Positions 17,482 to 26,264 of a stretch of 64,000 nt of DNA are shown here, one piece after another. This stretch comes from DAIPKP01 sp964539095 (GTDB taxonomy: Bacteria > Synergistota > Synergistia > Synergistales > Aminiphilaceae), in NCBI GenBank assembly GCA_964539095.1, contig CAZIFL010000005.1:1-64000 (forward strand), in the 5' to 3' direction. The notes below the pieces were generated by a model. It did no database searches and was not told the origin of the DNA. It was given only the letters and a program-made list of their open reading frames with translations. Made by a program: the position numbers and the translations under genes. Every line of letters begins with the position of its first letter. Positions within the stretch are counted from its first letter, which is position 1.

Positions 17482-19231
17482 GAGGCTTGCCCGCCAGAAG
17501 AACATGGATTTCCGCCTTCACGTATGGCGATTTTCTGCCATTACCCTCTTTCTCGTTCTTCTCGGGGGGCTCTTTTTCTTTCAAATCATGCGGGGTGACC
17601 GGTATATCCGACTGGCAGCGGACAACCGGTTTCGTCTTCTCCGCATGTCTCCCCCCCGGGGGCTTATCTTCGATGCCCAGGGGCTTCCTCTGGCGAAGAA
17701 TGTCCGCACCTTCGATATTAAAGGCTATCCCCTGGATCTCTACAAAGAGGGAGCGCTTGAGAGGGTTGCGGGGCTTTTTCGCAAACACGGCATTCCCGCA
17801 GATGCGGAGGAGCTTCGCCGGAGAGTGCAGCGCCAGTACTGGGCCCCCTACCGGGCGGTCTCTCTGGCATCGAACCTCACGCTGATGCAGGTGACGGACC
17901 TTCTCGGGGATATGGAATTTCCCTTATGGCTCTTTCCTCTCCCCCTCTGGAAGCGTATCTATCCCGCAGGAACGCTGGCGGTACACGTTACGGGATATGT
18001 GGGAGAGGTTACCGTAGAGGAGCTTCGAGAGAGGCGCGGTGCCGGGTACAGTGTGGGGGAGCAGATCGGTAAGACCGGTGTAGAGGCCTATTACGACACC
18101 TATCTTCGGGGGGATGTGGGGGAAGAGGCCATTGAGGTGGATGCTCGTGGACGAAGACTTAATCTTCTTGCCCGGCGGGAGCCTCAGAGAGGAAAAGACC
18201 TGCATCTTACCCTGGATCTGGGTGCCCAGAAGCTCGCAGAGACCCTGATGGCCGACACAAAGGGTATCCTCTTCGCCATGGATGTTCATAAGGGGGATGT
18301 GCTGGTGCTCTACAGCTCTCCGGGATACGATCCGAATCTCTTCAGCTGGGGGGCTACCCCGGGGGAGTGGCAGAAGATCCGCACCGATCCTGGACGCCCC
18401 ATGCTGAACCGGGTTATCGGAGGGCACTATCCCCCGGCGTCTCTCTTCAAAGTGGTTCCTGCCGTGGCGGGACTTGTCTCGGGACATATTACCGCCCGTT
18501 CTACCGCCTTTTGCAGCGGCTCCTACCAGGTGGGAAACAGGGCGTTCCGCTGCTGGAATCGATGGGGACACGGTACGGAAACTCTCAAGGAGGCCCTTCG
18601 TGACTCCTGTGATGTTTTTTTTTATCACTATGGTCTCGCCATGGGGGTAGACCTTATGGCGGAGTGGGCCTCCCGGCTCGGTATGGGAAAACCTACGGGG
18701 ATCGATCTTATCGGGGAGATCTCGGGGAACGTGGCGGGACGCGAGTGGAAACAGCGTTATCGTAAGGAGTCATGGTATCCTGGAGATACGGCGAACTATG
18801 CCATAGGTCAGGGCTTTCTTCTCGTTACCCCTGTGCAGATAGGCGTGATGTATGCGGCCCTGGCAAACGGGGGGTACATGGTAGAGCCTCGGGTGGCCTT
18901 TGAGAAGGAGCCTGTTTCCCATGATCTTCATATCCCGCCTAACGTTATTGGAACACTTCGGGAGGCCCTCCTGGCGGTGTGCAGACCCGGGGGTACGGGA
19001 TTCCGGGCGGGACAGTTTGGTGTTGCCGTGGCGGGGAAGACCGGTACTGCGGAACACGATCACGGGGAGGATCATGCCTGGTTCGCGGGATATGCTCCTG
19101 CGGACGCTCCCCGGTATGTGGCGGTGACTCTCGTGCCGGGAGGAGGGCATGGCAGCTCTACGGCGGCTCCCCTGGTGGGAGAAATGCTTTCCTATCTTTG
19201 CAAGGGGTATCTTGAAGACAAGGAGGATTAG
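17471..19231 (+). CDS. mrdA: Penicillin-binding protein 2 (elongation transpeptidase)
   Basis: Class B PBP that cross-links peptidoglycan during cell elongation with RodA. The 586-residue protein has a single N-terminal membrane helix (about residues 17-37), a dimerisation/pedestal domain, then the transpeptidase domain with the active-site SLFK (serine 324, lysine 327), the second motif SCD in the family SxN/SxD position, and KTGTAE. The GTG start at 17471 overlaps mreD by 11 bases, indicating coupling. Position next to mreBCD and rodA supports PBP2 (elongation) over PBP3/FtsI (division). Confidence 0.95.
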   Translation: MPHKRLARQKNMDFRLHVWRFSAITLFLVLLGGLFFFQIMRGDRYIRLAADNRFRLLRMSPPRGLIFDAQGLPLAKNVRTFDIKGYPLDLYKEGALERVAGLFRKHGIPADAEELRRRVQRQYWAPYRAVSLASNLTLMQVTDLLGDMEFPLWLFPLPLWKRIYPAGTLAVHVTGYVGEVTVEELRERRGAGYSVGEQIGKTGVEAYYDTYLRGDVGEEAIEVDARGRRLNLLARREPQRGKDLHLTLDLGAQKLAETLMADTKGILFAMDVHKGDVLVLYSSPGYDPNLFSWGATPGEWQKIRTDPGRPMLNRVIGGHYPPASLFKVVPAVAGLVSGHITARSTAFCSGSYQVGNRAFRCWNRWGHGTETLKEALRDSCDVFFYHYGLAMGVDLMAEWASRLGMGKPTGIDLIGEISGNVAGREWKQRYRKESWYPGDTANYAIGQGFLLVTPVQIGVMYAALANGGYMVEPRVAFEKEPVSHDLHIPPNVIGTLREALLAVCRPGGTGFRAGQFGVAVAGKTGTAEHDHGEDHAWFAGYAPADAPRYVAVTLVPGGGHGSSTAAPLVGEMLSYLCKGYLEDKED

Positions 19232-19234
19232 GGT

Positions 19235-19924
19235 ATGGGGCAGCAGGATACGTGCGAATTGGGTGCCATACGCCTGAAGGGTGAGATCTACGGTCTTCGC
19301 ATGGTGGTGCACGAGGAGGCAGATCTCCATGCCTTGCGTTCGGATCTGCAGCGCCTTGGAGCAGAGGGGGAACATATCCTTTCGGGGGCCAAGGTGGTGG
19401 TGGATCTTCAGGAACGGGACGTTACGCTTCCGGAGATAACTCTTTTTCTCGAGCATTTTTCCAGAAAAGGGGAGAAGGGGGAGCCCCGGATACTCTCCTG
19501 GATCAGCAATAACAGCACTACCCTCGGGGTACTCAAGAATTTGGGATTTGTTACCGGGATTCCCGAGACCGGAGCCTCTCCAGAGAGAGAACGGAGCCGA
19601 AAATCCCTCCTCTACGAACGCTCCATCCGTTCCGGGCAGCGCATAGAGCATGGGGGAGATGTGGTAGTCCTTGGCAACGTTCACGATGGGGGAGAGGTAA
19701 TCTCCCGCGGCAATATTCTGGTCTTGGGAAAGCTCCAGGGGCTGGCTCATGCGGGATCGGGGGGAGATGTGAGTGCCTCTATCTTTGCAAGAATTTTCGA
19801 GGCTCCCCAGGTTCGCATCGCGCACAAGGTGAGCTATGTAGATCAGAGTGCCTCCTGGTGGAAAAAGGGCTCTCTCGTGATGCTTGAGGATGGAATATTC
19901 GTCGTTCAGGAGATGGATGTATAA
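19235..19924 (+). CDS. minC: Septum site-determining protein MinC
   Basis: Inhibitor of FtsZ polymerisation that prevents polar septa. The 229-residue protein has an N-terminal FtsZ-inhibiting domain (about residues 10-100) and a C-terminal beta-helix domain that binds MinD and dimerises, recognisable from GGDVVVLGNVHDGGEVISRGNILVLGKLQGLAHAG-type glycine turns. ATG 19235 is three bases after the mrdA stop, with the SD AAGGAGGA inside mrdA. Being fused into the mre/mrd cluster links septum placement genes with elongation genes. Confidence 0.95.
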   Translation: MGQQDTCELGAIRLKGEIYGLRMVVHEEADLHALRSDLQRLGAEGEHILSGAKVVVDLQERDVTLPEITLFLEHFSRKGEKGEPRILSWISNNSTTLGVLKNLGFVTGIPETGASPERERSRKSLLYERSIRSGQRIEHGGDVVVLGNVHDGGEVISRGNILVLGKLQGLAHAGSGGDVSASIFARIFEAPQVRIAHKVSYVDQSASWWKKGSLVMLEDGIFVVQEMDV

Positions 19925-19963
19925 GAATCGTATTTTTGAAGATGTCGAATAGGGGGGGCAAAG

Positions 19964-20764
19964 ATGCCTGGTCGTGTCGTTGTTGTTACATCCGGAAAGG
20001 GCGGTGTGGGGAAAACCACCACTACCGCTAATGTCTCCGCGTCCCTTGCGGGGAAAGGTTACAAAGTGGTTGCTATGGATGCGGATATCGGGCTTCGGAA
20101 TCTCGATGTGGTGCTGGGGCTTGAAAACCGTATCGTCTATACTCTGGTAGATGTCATTGAGGGTGTCTGCCGTCTTTCTCAGGCCATGATACGGGATAAG
20201 CGCGTGCCGAATCTCTTTTTTCTCCCCGCCGCTCAGACCCGTACTAAAGATGCGGTCTCTTCGGATCAGATGGCGGCTCTCTGCAAGGAGCTGCAGCAGG
20301 ATTTCGACTTCGTCTTTGTAGACAGTCCCGCAGGGATTGAATCGGGGTTCCGCAACGCCGCCGCAGGAGCTACGGAGGCTCTGGTAGTTACGACTCCCGA
20401 GGTCTCGGCGGTGCGGGATGCGGATCGTATTATCGGCATGCTGGAATCTCTGGAGATCTCTCCTATACGTCTGGTGCTCAACCGCGTGCGCCCCGATCTT
20501 GTGCAACGGGGCGATATGCTGAGCGTGGCGGATGTGCTTGATATCCTCGCCGTTGATCTTGTGGGAGTGGTTCCCAACGATGATTCCGTGGTGGTCTCCA
20601 CCAACCGGGGAGAGCCTCTTACCTTGGGGATGCAGTCCCCTGCCTGCAAAGCCTTCGATAACATCGGGCTTCGCTTGACGGGAGAAGAGGTCCCCTTTCT
20701 GGATGTGGAAAATTTCGGACAAAAGGGCTTGGTGGGAACCCTCCGGAAGATGTTCGGCTTTTAA
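19964..20764 (+). CDS. minD: Septum site-determining ATPase MinD
   Basis: Membrane-associated ParA-type ATPase that recruits MinC and, with MinE, oscillates or forms polar zones. The 266-residue protein carries the deviant Walker A KGGVGKTT at residues 12-19, the switch region DSPAGIESGF, and an amphipathic C-terminal membrane-targeting helix (LVGTLRKMFGF). The SD is a run of seven Gs eight or so bases before the ATG. It is followed 14 bases later by minE, giving the standard minCDE order. Confidence 0.98.
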   Translation: MPGRVVVVTSGKGGVGKTTTTANVSASLAGKGYKVVAMDADIGLRNLDVVLGLENRIVYTLVDVIEGVCRLSQAMIRDKRVPNLFFLPAAQTRTKDAVSSDQMAALCKELQQDFDFVFVDSPAGIESGFRNAAAGATEALVVTTPEVSAVRDADRIIGMLESLEISPIRLVLNRVRPDLVQRGDMLSVADVLDILAVDLVGVVPNDDSVVVSTNRGEPLTLGMQSPACKAFDNIGLRLTGEEVPFLDVENFGQKGLVGTLRKMFGF

Positions 20765-20778
20765 ACGGAGGCGATAAA

Positions 20779-21057
20779 ATGGGTCTTTTTTCACGTTTTT
20801 TTCAGGGCGAGACGACTCGGGAAACAGCAAAGCGTCGTCTGCAGCTTGTGCTCATTCACGATCGGAGCGATCTTTCCGTGGAGACCATGGAAGCCTTACG
20901 GAAGGATCTTATTGTGGTGATCAACCGCTATCTTGAAATTGATGAACAGCATATTGAGCTGGAGCTTGAGCGGGAACATTCTTCGGTGGTTCTTGTGGCC
21001 AATATCCCGGTGCGGACGGTGAAGCGTCAGCCCGTAAATACGGGAAGCGAGGCGTGA
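20779..21057 (+). CDS. minE: Cell division topological specificity factor MinE
   Basis: Stimulates MinD ATPase and confines MinC activity to the poles. The 92-residue product has an N-terminal amphipathic segment (GLFSRFF), the anti-MinCD helix region (AKRRLQLVLIHDRSDLS) and the C-terminal topological-specificity domain (KDLIVVINRYLEID). The SD is GGAGGCG. The stop overlaps the rodA GTG by four bases (GTGA). MinE indicates an E. coli-like dynamic Min system rather than the DivIVA/MinJ type. Confidence 0.95.
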   Translation: MGLFSRFFQGETTRETAKRRLQLVLIHDRSDLSVETMEALRKDLIVVINRYLEIDEQHIELELEREHSSVVLVANIPVRTVKRQPVNTGSEA

Positions 21058-22169
21058 CATCCCGGGAAGAGAGAGAGGTCCTTTCCCCGGAAGAGATTTT
21101 TCGCCGTACCGACAAGATCGCTCTTTTTTGTACGGCGGGGGTGTTCCTGCTGGGGCTTCTCTCCATCTACGGAGCTACCCATTCGAGAGGGAGCAGTCAT
21201 CTTCTGAAACAGATGCTCTGGGGGGGGGTGGCTGCGGTAGCGTACGTAGCGGTGCTTCTCACGGGGTATCGCAGGCTGTTGCACTATGCTTACCAGATCT
21301 ACTGGATGGCCCTCATCCCCCTTGTACTGGTGCTTCTCATGGGGGTGGTCGCCAAGGGTGCGGGGAGATGGTTCGCATTGGGGCCGTTGCGTTTCCAGCC
21401 CTCGGAGTTCCTTAAGGTAGCTCTTGTATTGCTTCTGGGGAAACATCTCTGCCGCTACCCCCCTACCACGCTACGCTCCTTTTGCAGCGCCCTCGGATTG
21501 GCGGGAATGGCCTCGGTGCTGGTGCTTCTGCAGCCGGATCTCGGAAGCGTGCTTGTCTACGGTGCCATGATCCTTATCGCCTTTTTCGTAGCGGGAGCGC
21601 CTTTGAAATACATTTTGGGGCTCCTGGGAAGCCTCGCACTTCTCTCCCCCGTGGGGTGGATGTTCTTTCTCAAGGAGTACCAGAAGTTGCGGATCCTCGT
21701 CTTTCTCGATCCTCATGCGGATCCGCTGGGGGCGGGGTACAACGTCATTCAATCCCGTATTGCGGTGGGTTCCGGGGGGCTCTTCGGAAAGGGGTTTCTC
21801 GAGGGGACCCAGGCCTCTCTGCGCTTTCTCCCCGAACCTCATACGGATTTTATCTTTAGCGTCTTTGCGGAGGAGTTCGGCTTTCTCGGCTCCTTTCTGC
21901 TGCTCATGTTCTTTATGGTTCTCTTTTGGAGACTCGTACGGGGAGGATTGCTCTCCAAGGATCTTCGGGCCAAGGTGCTTTCCGGGGCCCTTACGGGGTG
22001 GTTTGCCTTTCAGGTGATGGAGTGTATTGCCATGAGCATCGGCTGGGCTCCCGTAACGGGGCTCCCTCTTCCTCTCTTCAGCTACGGTGGAAGCGCCCTG
22101 CTCTCCGTGGGGGTTGCCCTGGGGATTGCCCAGAGCATTTATGTGGAAAGTCCGAGAAGCTTTTCTTAA
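21054..22169 (+). CDS. rodA: Peptidoglycan glycosyltransferase RodA (SEDS family)
   Basis: SEDS-family membrane glycosyltransferase that polymerises lipid II, partner of PBP2. The 371-residue protein has about ten membrane helices and the SEDS signatures KGAGRWFALGPLRFQPSEFLK and GLPLPLFSYGGSALLS. The extracytoplasmic catalytic region is near FLPEPHTDFIFSVFAEEFGFLG. GTG 21054 overlaps minE by four bases. RodA rather than FtsW is inferred from linkage to mrdA and mreBCD. A nine-G tract at 21220-21228 encodes glycines. Confidence 0.93.
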   Translation: MTSREEREVLSPEEIFRRTDKIALFCTAGVFLLGLLSIYGATHSRGSSHLLKQMLWGGVAAVAYVAVLLTGYRRLLHYAYQIYWMALIPLVLVLLMGVVAKGAGRWFALGPLRFQPSEFLKVALVLLLGKHLCRYPPTTLRSFCSALGLAGMASVLVLLQPDLGSVLVYGAMILIAFFVAGAPLKYILGLLGSLALLSPVGWMFFLKEYQKLRILVFLDPHADPLGAGYNVIQSRIAVGSGGLFGKGFLEGTQASLRFLPEPHTDFIFSVFAEEFGFLGSFLLLMFFMVLFWRLVRGGLLSKDLRAKVLSGALTGWFAFQVMECIAMSIGWAPVTGLPLPLFSYGGSALLSVGVALGIAQSIYVESPRSFS

Positions 22170-22204
22170 AGGTATGCATGGCATAAGCGAGGAGTTGGAT
22201 CTGC

Positions 22205-24010
22205 GTGGCTCGTAAAGAATACCGAGAAGCGGCGGATGCCTATCTGCCGCTTCTCTCGAATATGAAATCTCCAGCCCGCTATGTGGGGGGAGAGCTTGGA
22301 ACATGCGCTTCTGAAGAGCCAGGTCAGCTTCGGATATGTCTCGCCTTTCCCGATGTCTACGAGGTGGGGATGAGCTATCTGGGATTTCAGATTCTCTACG
22401 GCCTCCTTCGGGAGGACCCCCGGTTTTCCGTGGAGCGTGCTTACTGTCCCTGGCGGGATATGGAGGAGGCTCTGCGGCAGAAGGGGTATCCGCTGGAATC
22501 TCTGGAGAACTCCCGCCCCCTGAAGGATTTTGACGTACTGGGATTTACTCTGCAGTATGAGCTTACCTACACGAACATCCTCACCATGCTCGATCTCGGT
22601 AAGGTTCCCCTCTGGAGCGAAGATAGGGGAGAGGGAGATCCTGTGGTGATCGGGGGAGGTCCCGGAGCCTATGTGCCGGAGCCTGTGGCTCTCTTTTTCG
22701 ATGCCTTTTGCGTGGGAGAGGGCGAAGAGGCTCTGCCGGAGCTGCTGGAGGTTTTGCGAAACAGCCGAGGAATGCCTCGGGAGGAGCGGTTGCGCGAATG
22801 CGCCCGCATACCGGGAATCTATGTCCCCCTTTTCGGCCTCCCCGCTCCCTCCTCTCCCGTGGTGCGCCGCTACGTGGCGGATCTGGATACGGCGTACTAT
22901 CCACGGGAGATAGTAGTCCCGCTCTCGGAAATTATTCACGATCGGGCTGCGGTGGAGGTTTTTCGGGGATGCACCCGAGGGTGCCGTTTCTGCCAGGCGG
23001 GGATGCTCGGACGCCCTGTGCGTGAACGTTCCCCCGAGAAGATCTTCGAGATCTCCCGAGATCTTGTGAAAAGCTCCGGATATGACGAGGTAGGGTTTAT
23101 CTCTCTCGCCACCTGTGATTACTCGGTGCTTCCGAAGCTTATCGAAACCATGCACCCCTGGCTGCAGGAGGAGCATATTACCCTCAGCCTGCCGAGCCTT
23201 CGGATGGATGCCTTTTCTGTGGATCTGGCGGAACGCCTTTCGGGGCTACGCAAGGGGGGGCTTACCTTCGCCCCCGAAGCGGGGAGTCAGCGTCTCCGAA
23301 ACGTGATTAACAAAGGGGTCACCGAAGAGGATATTTACGTAGCTTCCGAGCGAGCCTTTCAGGGGGGGGGGGACAGAATAAAGCTCTATTTCATGATGGG
23401 GCTCCCCACGGAGAGCGAGGAGGATCTTCGGGGGATCCTTGAGATTGCCCAGAGGGTGGCATCCCTGGGAAAGAAGCACTCCCGAAGGGCGAGCGTGGCG
23501 GTGTCGGTAGCGGGGTTTGTCCCCAAGGCGCATACCCCCTTTCAATGGGAACCGCAGAACTCTCTGGAGGAGTTTCGAGAGAAGGGAACCTACCTGCGGA
23601 AAAACCTTCGCAACCGTGCGGTGACCTTGAGCTATCACGATCCGGAGCAGACCTTTCTTGAAGGGGTCTTTGCCCGGGGGGATCGCTCTCTCGGAAAGGT
23701 TCTTCATGAGGCCTGGTGCAGGGGGGCACGGTTCGACGGATGGGGAGAAAGCTTTTCCCTTGCTCGCTGGTTGGAGGCTTTCGAAGCTGTTGGCGTTGAT
23801 CCCAAACCGTTTCTCGGTAGCCGGAGCGAGGATCAGCCCCTTCCCTGGGATCACATAGATGTGGGGGTCTCGCGGGAATTCCTATGGCGAGAACGGGAGA
23901 GAGCCTACACAGAGCAGCTCACCCCGGACTGTGCACAGTTTGGATGCGCCGCCTGTGGTCTTGAGAAAAAGGGCTGCCCCGTAGCGGATGGGGGGCCTTT
24001 CCGTGGATAA
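22205..24010 (+). CDS. TIGR03960-type radical SAM protein with B12-binding-like domain
   Basis: A 601-residue protein of unknown substrate. It has an N-terminal cobalamin-binding-like region (about 50-200), then a radical SAM core whose cluster motif CTRGCRFC follows RGCT-style context, and a C-terminal cysteine-rich tail (CAQFGCAACGLEKKGC). Homologues (TIGR03960) are almost always followed by a TIGR03936 gene, as here. An RNA-related modification or ribonuclease link has been suspected because of linkage to RNase E/G and L21/L27 genes, but the reaction is not established. GTG 22205 follows GAGGAG. An uninterrupted run of 11 Gs (23362-23372) lies mid-gene in frame. Confidence 0.88.
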   Translation: MARKEYREAADAYLPLLSNMKSPARYVGGELGTCASEEPGQLRICLAFPDVYEVGMSYLGFQILYGLLREDPRFSVERAYCPWRDMEEALRQKGYPLESLENSRPLKDFDVLGFTLQYELTYTNILTMLDLGKVPLWSEDRGEGDPVVIGGGPGAYVPEPVALFFDAFCVGEGEEALPELLEVLRNSRGMPREERLRECARIPGIYVPLFGLPAPSSPVVRRYVADLDTAYYPREIVVPLSEIIHDRAAVEVFRGCTRGCRFCQAGMLGRPVRERSPEKIFEISRDLVKSSGYDEVGFISLATCDYSVLPKLIETMHPWLQEEHITLSLPSLRMDAFSVDLAERLSGLRKGGLTFAPEAGSQRLRNVINKGVTEEDIYVASERAFQGGGDRIKLYFMMGLPTESEEDLRGILEIAQRVASLGKKHSRRASVAVSVAGFVPKAHTPFQWEPQNSLEEFREKGTYLRKNLRNRAVTLSYHDPEQTFLEGVFARGDRSLGKVLHEAWCRGARFDGWGESFSLARWLEAFEAVGVDPKPFLGSRSEDQPLPWDHIDVGVSREFLWRERERAYTEQLTPDCAQFGCAACGLEKKGCPVADGGPFRG

Positions 24011-24599
24011 TCGCGTTCGTTTTCACTTCGCCAAGCGGGATAGGGCCATCTTTCTCCCTCACGTGGAGCTACCGGCGGTCTTTGCAAGGGCTGCTCGGCG
24101 TGGAGGCATCCCCGTGCTCTACTCCGAGGGATTTCATCCCCGTCCCCGGGTAAGCCTGGGTCCCCCTCTTCCCATGGGGGTTGTGGCTCTGAGCGAACCG
24201 GGGGATCTCCGGGTGGGGGAGTGGAGTTCTTCCATGGAGGAGATTCTCAGGAGCGAGTGCCCCCCGGGGATAGAGCTGCTGGATGCAGTTCTCACGGAAG
24301 GCAAGGATCTGGGAAAGATCTGCTCCGCAGGAAGCTATATTCTCCGGGAGAGAACCTCCGGAGTCCTTGAAAAAATTCGGGACTATCTCCGAGAGGAGGA
24401 GCATCGGGAGGAGTGCCGGCTCCTCGGCTTTTGGGAGGAGTCGGAGGAGCTGCGTTTTCTTCTTGACGAAAGATCTACCGGTCTGGGAAGCCTGGTGAAA
24501 CGATGTATAGCCCTGGAATTTTGCTCCGGATGGGGAGATCTCTTTCTTATCCGGGAGGCGGTGGGCTTTCTTGAAGAAGGACATTTACGGCAAGTGTGA
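23988..24599 (+). CDS. TIGR03936 family (DUF2344) radical-SAM-associated protein
   Basis: A 203-residue partner of the preceding radical SAM gene, overlapping its end by 23 bases. The family start VRFHFAKRDRAIFLPHVEL and the SEGFHPRPRVSLGPPLPMGV block are clear. In some bacteria the two are fused into one polypeptide, implying a shared complex or pathway. Its function is unknown. The start is either ATG 23988 or GTG 24003. Both fit, and neither has a strong SD because the genes overlap. Confidence 0.85.
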   Translation: MGGLSVDNRVRFHFAKRDRAIFLPHVELPAVFARAARRGGIPVLYSEGFHPRPRVSLGPPLPMGVVALSEPGDLRVGEWSSSMEEILRSECPPGIELLDAVLTEGKDLGKICSAGSYILRERTSGVLEKIRDYLREEEHREECRLLGFWEESEELRFLLDERSTGLGSLVKRCIALEFCSGWGDLFLIREAVGFLEEGHLRQV

Positions 24600-24602
24600 A
24601 GA

Positions 24603-24741
24603 GGAAAGTGTAAAGTGAGAAGTGTGAAGTAACGTCAAAGGCAAAACCAGAAAAGCAAGTGCAAAGGCGCAAAACCAGCGTTGTTCCGTGATTGTACGTC
24701 GGGATTTTGCCTTCGATTTTCACTTCCAACTGTACACTTCC
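24603..24741 (+). repeat. Imperfect 139-bp inverted-repeat element before the RNase E/G gene
   Basis: The left arm begins GGAAAGTGTAAAGTGAGAAG (24603) and the right arm ends at 24741. The reverse complement of 24721-24741 begins GGAAGTGTACAGTTGGAAG, so about 19 of 22 end positions match. Inner segments AAGGCAAAACC (24638-24648) and the complement of 24700-24710 also pair, so much of the element can fold into one long hairpin. A direct repeat GCAAAACCAG occurs twice (24641 and 24672). It is AT-richer than its neighbours and contains no gene. It resembles a MITE or REP-type repeat, but other copies cannot be seen in this window. Confidence 0.6.
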
Positions 24742-24764
24742 AACGTGCCTTTAAGGAGATACCC

Positions 24765-26264
24765 ATGGGCTCAGATGTTAAAATTGTAGCAAATCTTATG
24801 GATCCTGAAGAGTGTCGGGTAGCTATCCTTGAGGAGGGGAGGCTCGCAGAGCTTTTCTCCGAAAAGATGTGGGAACGCCAGGCTCCGGGAGAGATCTATA
24901 AAGCCCGGGTTGATAGCGTTCTGCCGGGGATGCACTCCGCCTTTGTGAACCTCGGAGATGGCCGTAACGGATTTCTCTACCTTGCGGATGCCCGGAACGT
25001 GACGGTGGAGCCGAACCGGGAGATTCTGGTGCAGGTTATCAAATCCGCCCGAAAGAGCAAGGGGGCCCGGGTGACTACCCGGCTCTCTCTCCCCGGAAGA
25101 TATCTCGTTCTCGTTCCGGGAGGAAAAGAGGTGGGGATCTCCCGTAGGATTCTTCAGGAGGAGGAGCGTAAGCGGCTCCGGCGCATTGTTCGGAGTCTCC
25201 GTCCCGAGGGGTGCGGTGTTATCGTGCGCACCGTGGCGGAGGGGATGGATGCCTGGATTATCGAAAAAGATCTGAAAGAGCTTCTGGAACTTTACGAGCG
25301 GATCCAGCACGATGGGGAGGTTCAGAAGGCTCCCTGTCTTCTCTACCGGAATCTGGGGCTTCTTGAGCGGGTTCTTCGGGATGAGCTGAATGAACGGGTA
25401 GATGAGATTGTTCTGGATGCCCCCGAGGAGGAGCCGCACGTGCGTGCCATGCTCTCCCGTTTCTGTCAGGGGGAGAAGCCGGAGATTAATCTTTACCGAG
25501 GGAAGGTCCCCCTCTTTGATGCTCTCGGCATTGAGCGGGAGATTGCCGGGGCCCTGGAGCGCAAGCAGTGGCTCCCTTCGGGGGCCTATCTCATCATCGA
25601 CCAGACCGAGGCCCTTACGGTGATCGACGTGAATACGGGAAAATTTGTGGGCACATCAAATCTTCGCGAGACGATCCTCGAAACCAACCTTGAGGCGGCC
25701 CGGGAGATCCCCCGGCAGCTCCGGCTTCGGGCCATCGGCGGGATCGTGGTGGTAGACTTCATCGATATGGAGGTTCCCGGCGATCGGGATATCCTTCTGG
25801 CGGAGCTGGAGACGTGCCTCAAAAGAGATCGCTCCTCCGCCCGGGTCTTTGCGGTTACGCGGCTGGGGCTTGTCGAGATGACCCGGAAGCGCAGCCGTCA
25901 GGATCTCAAAACTGCCCTTACCCGGGGGTGCCCCTTCTGCAAGGGGAACGGCTGGGTTCTCAAGGAGGAGGAGGTGGCCTTCTCCATCAAGCGTTTTCTC
26001 CGTAAGGTAGTCCAGTCGAGCGGTGCGGAGGCCTATCTTGTTGAGGCTCATCCCGAGATCTGCCGTCACATGGCAGAGAACTATCTTCCCTCCTGGGAGG
26101 AGGAGTTCGAGGCTCGGCTCTTCCTAGTGGAGGTTCCGGAGTTTGCCTGGGATAAGTTCCGTATGGGAGGCCAGGGCTCTCTGGGGCAGGTACGCCACAT
26201 ATGCTCTCTTCTCGGGCAGAAGGAGATGCGTCCCGTTGTTCATAGCACAACTGCATCTTCGTAA
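24765..26264 (+). CDS. rng: Ribonuclease E/G family protein
   Basis: Endoribonuclease for rRNA maturation and mRNA decay. The 499-residue protein has an S1 RNA-binding domain (about 35-115, IYKARVDSVLPGMHSAFVNLGDGRNGFLYL region), the RNase-H-like and DNase-I-like catalytic core with magnesium aspartates in LTVIDVNTGKF and VVVDFIDME, and the zinc-link CPFCKGNG. It lacks the long C-terminal scaffold of E. coli RNase E, so it is RNase G-like. The frame opens at 24681, but ATG 24765 has AAGGAGATACCC before it and gives the family N terminus. It overlaps the smc start. Confidence 0.93.
   Translation: MGSDVKIVANLMDPEECRVAILEEGRLAELFSEKMWERQAPGEIYKARVDSVLPGMHSAFVNLGDGRNGFLYLADARNVTVEPNREILVQVIKSARKSKGARVTTRLSLPGRYLVLVPGGKEVGISRRILQEEERKRLRRIVRSLRPEGCGVIVRTVAEGMDAWIIEKDLKELLELYERIQHDGEVQKAPCLLYRNLGLLERVLRDELNERVDEIVLDAPEEEPHVRAMLSRFCQGEKPEINLYRGKVPLFDALGIEREIAGALERKQWLPSGAYLIIDQTEALTVIDVNTGKFVGTSNLRETILETNLEAAREIPRQLRLRAIGGIVVVDFIDMEVPGDRDILLAELETCLKRDRSSARVFAVTRLGLVEMTRKRSRQDLKTALTRGCPFCKGNGWVLKEEEVAFSIKRFLRKVVQSSGAEAYLVEAHPEICRHMAENYLPSWEEEFEARLFLVEVPEFAWDKFRMGGQGSLGQVRHICSLLGQKEMRPVVHSTTASS

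Noticed and set aside
18770..20830. Long minus-strand frame (686 codons) across mrdA, minC and minD
   Set aside because: It is antisense to three well-supported genes, matches no family and reflects the high-GC codon pattern.
26143..26235. N-terminal extension of SMC to 26143
   Set aside because: The extra residues are the RNase E/G C-terminal region read in another frame and are not SMC-like.
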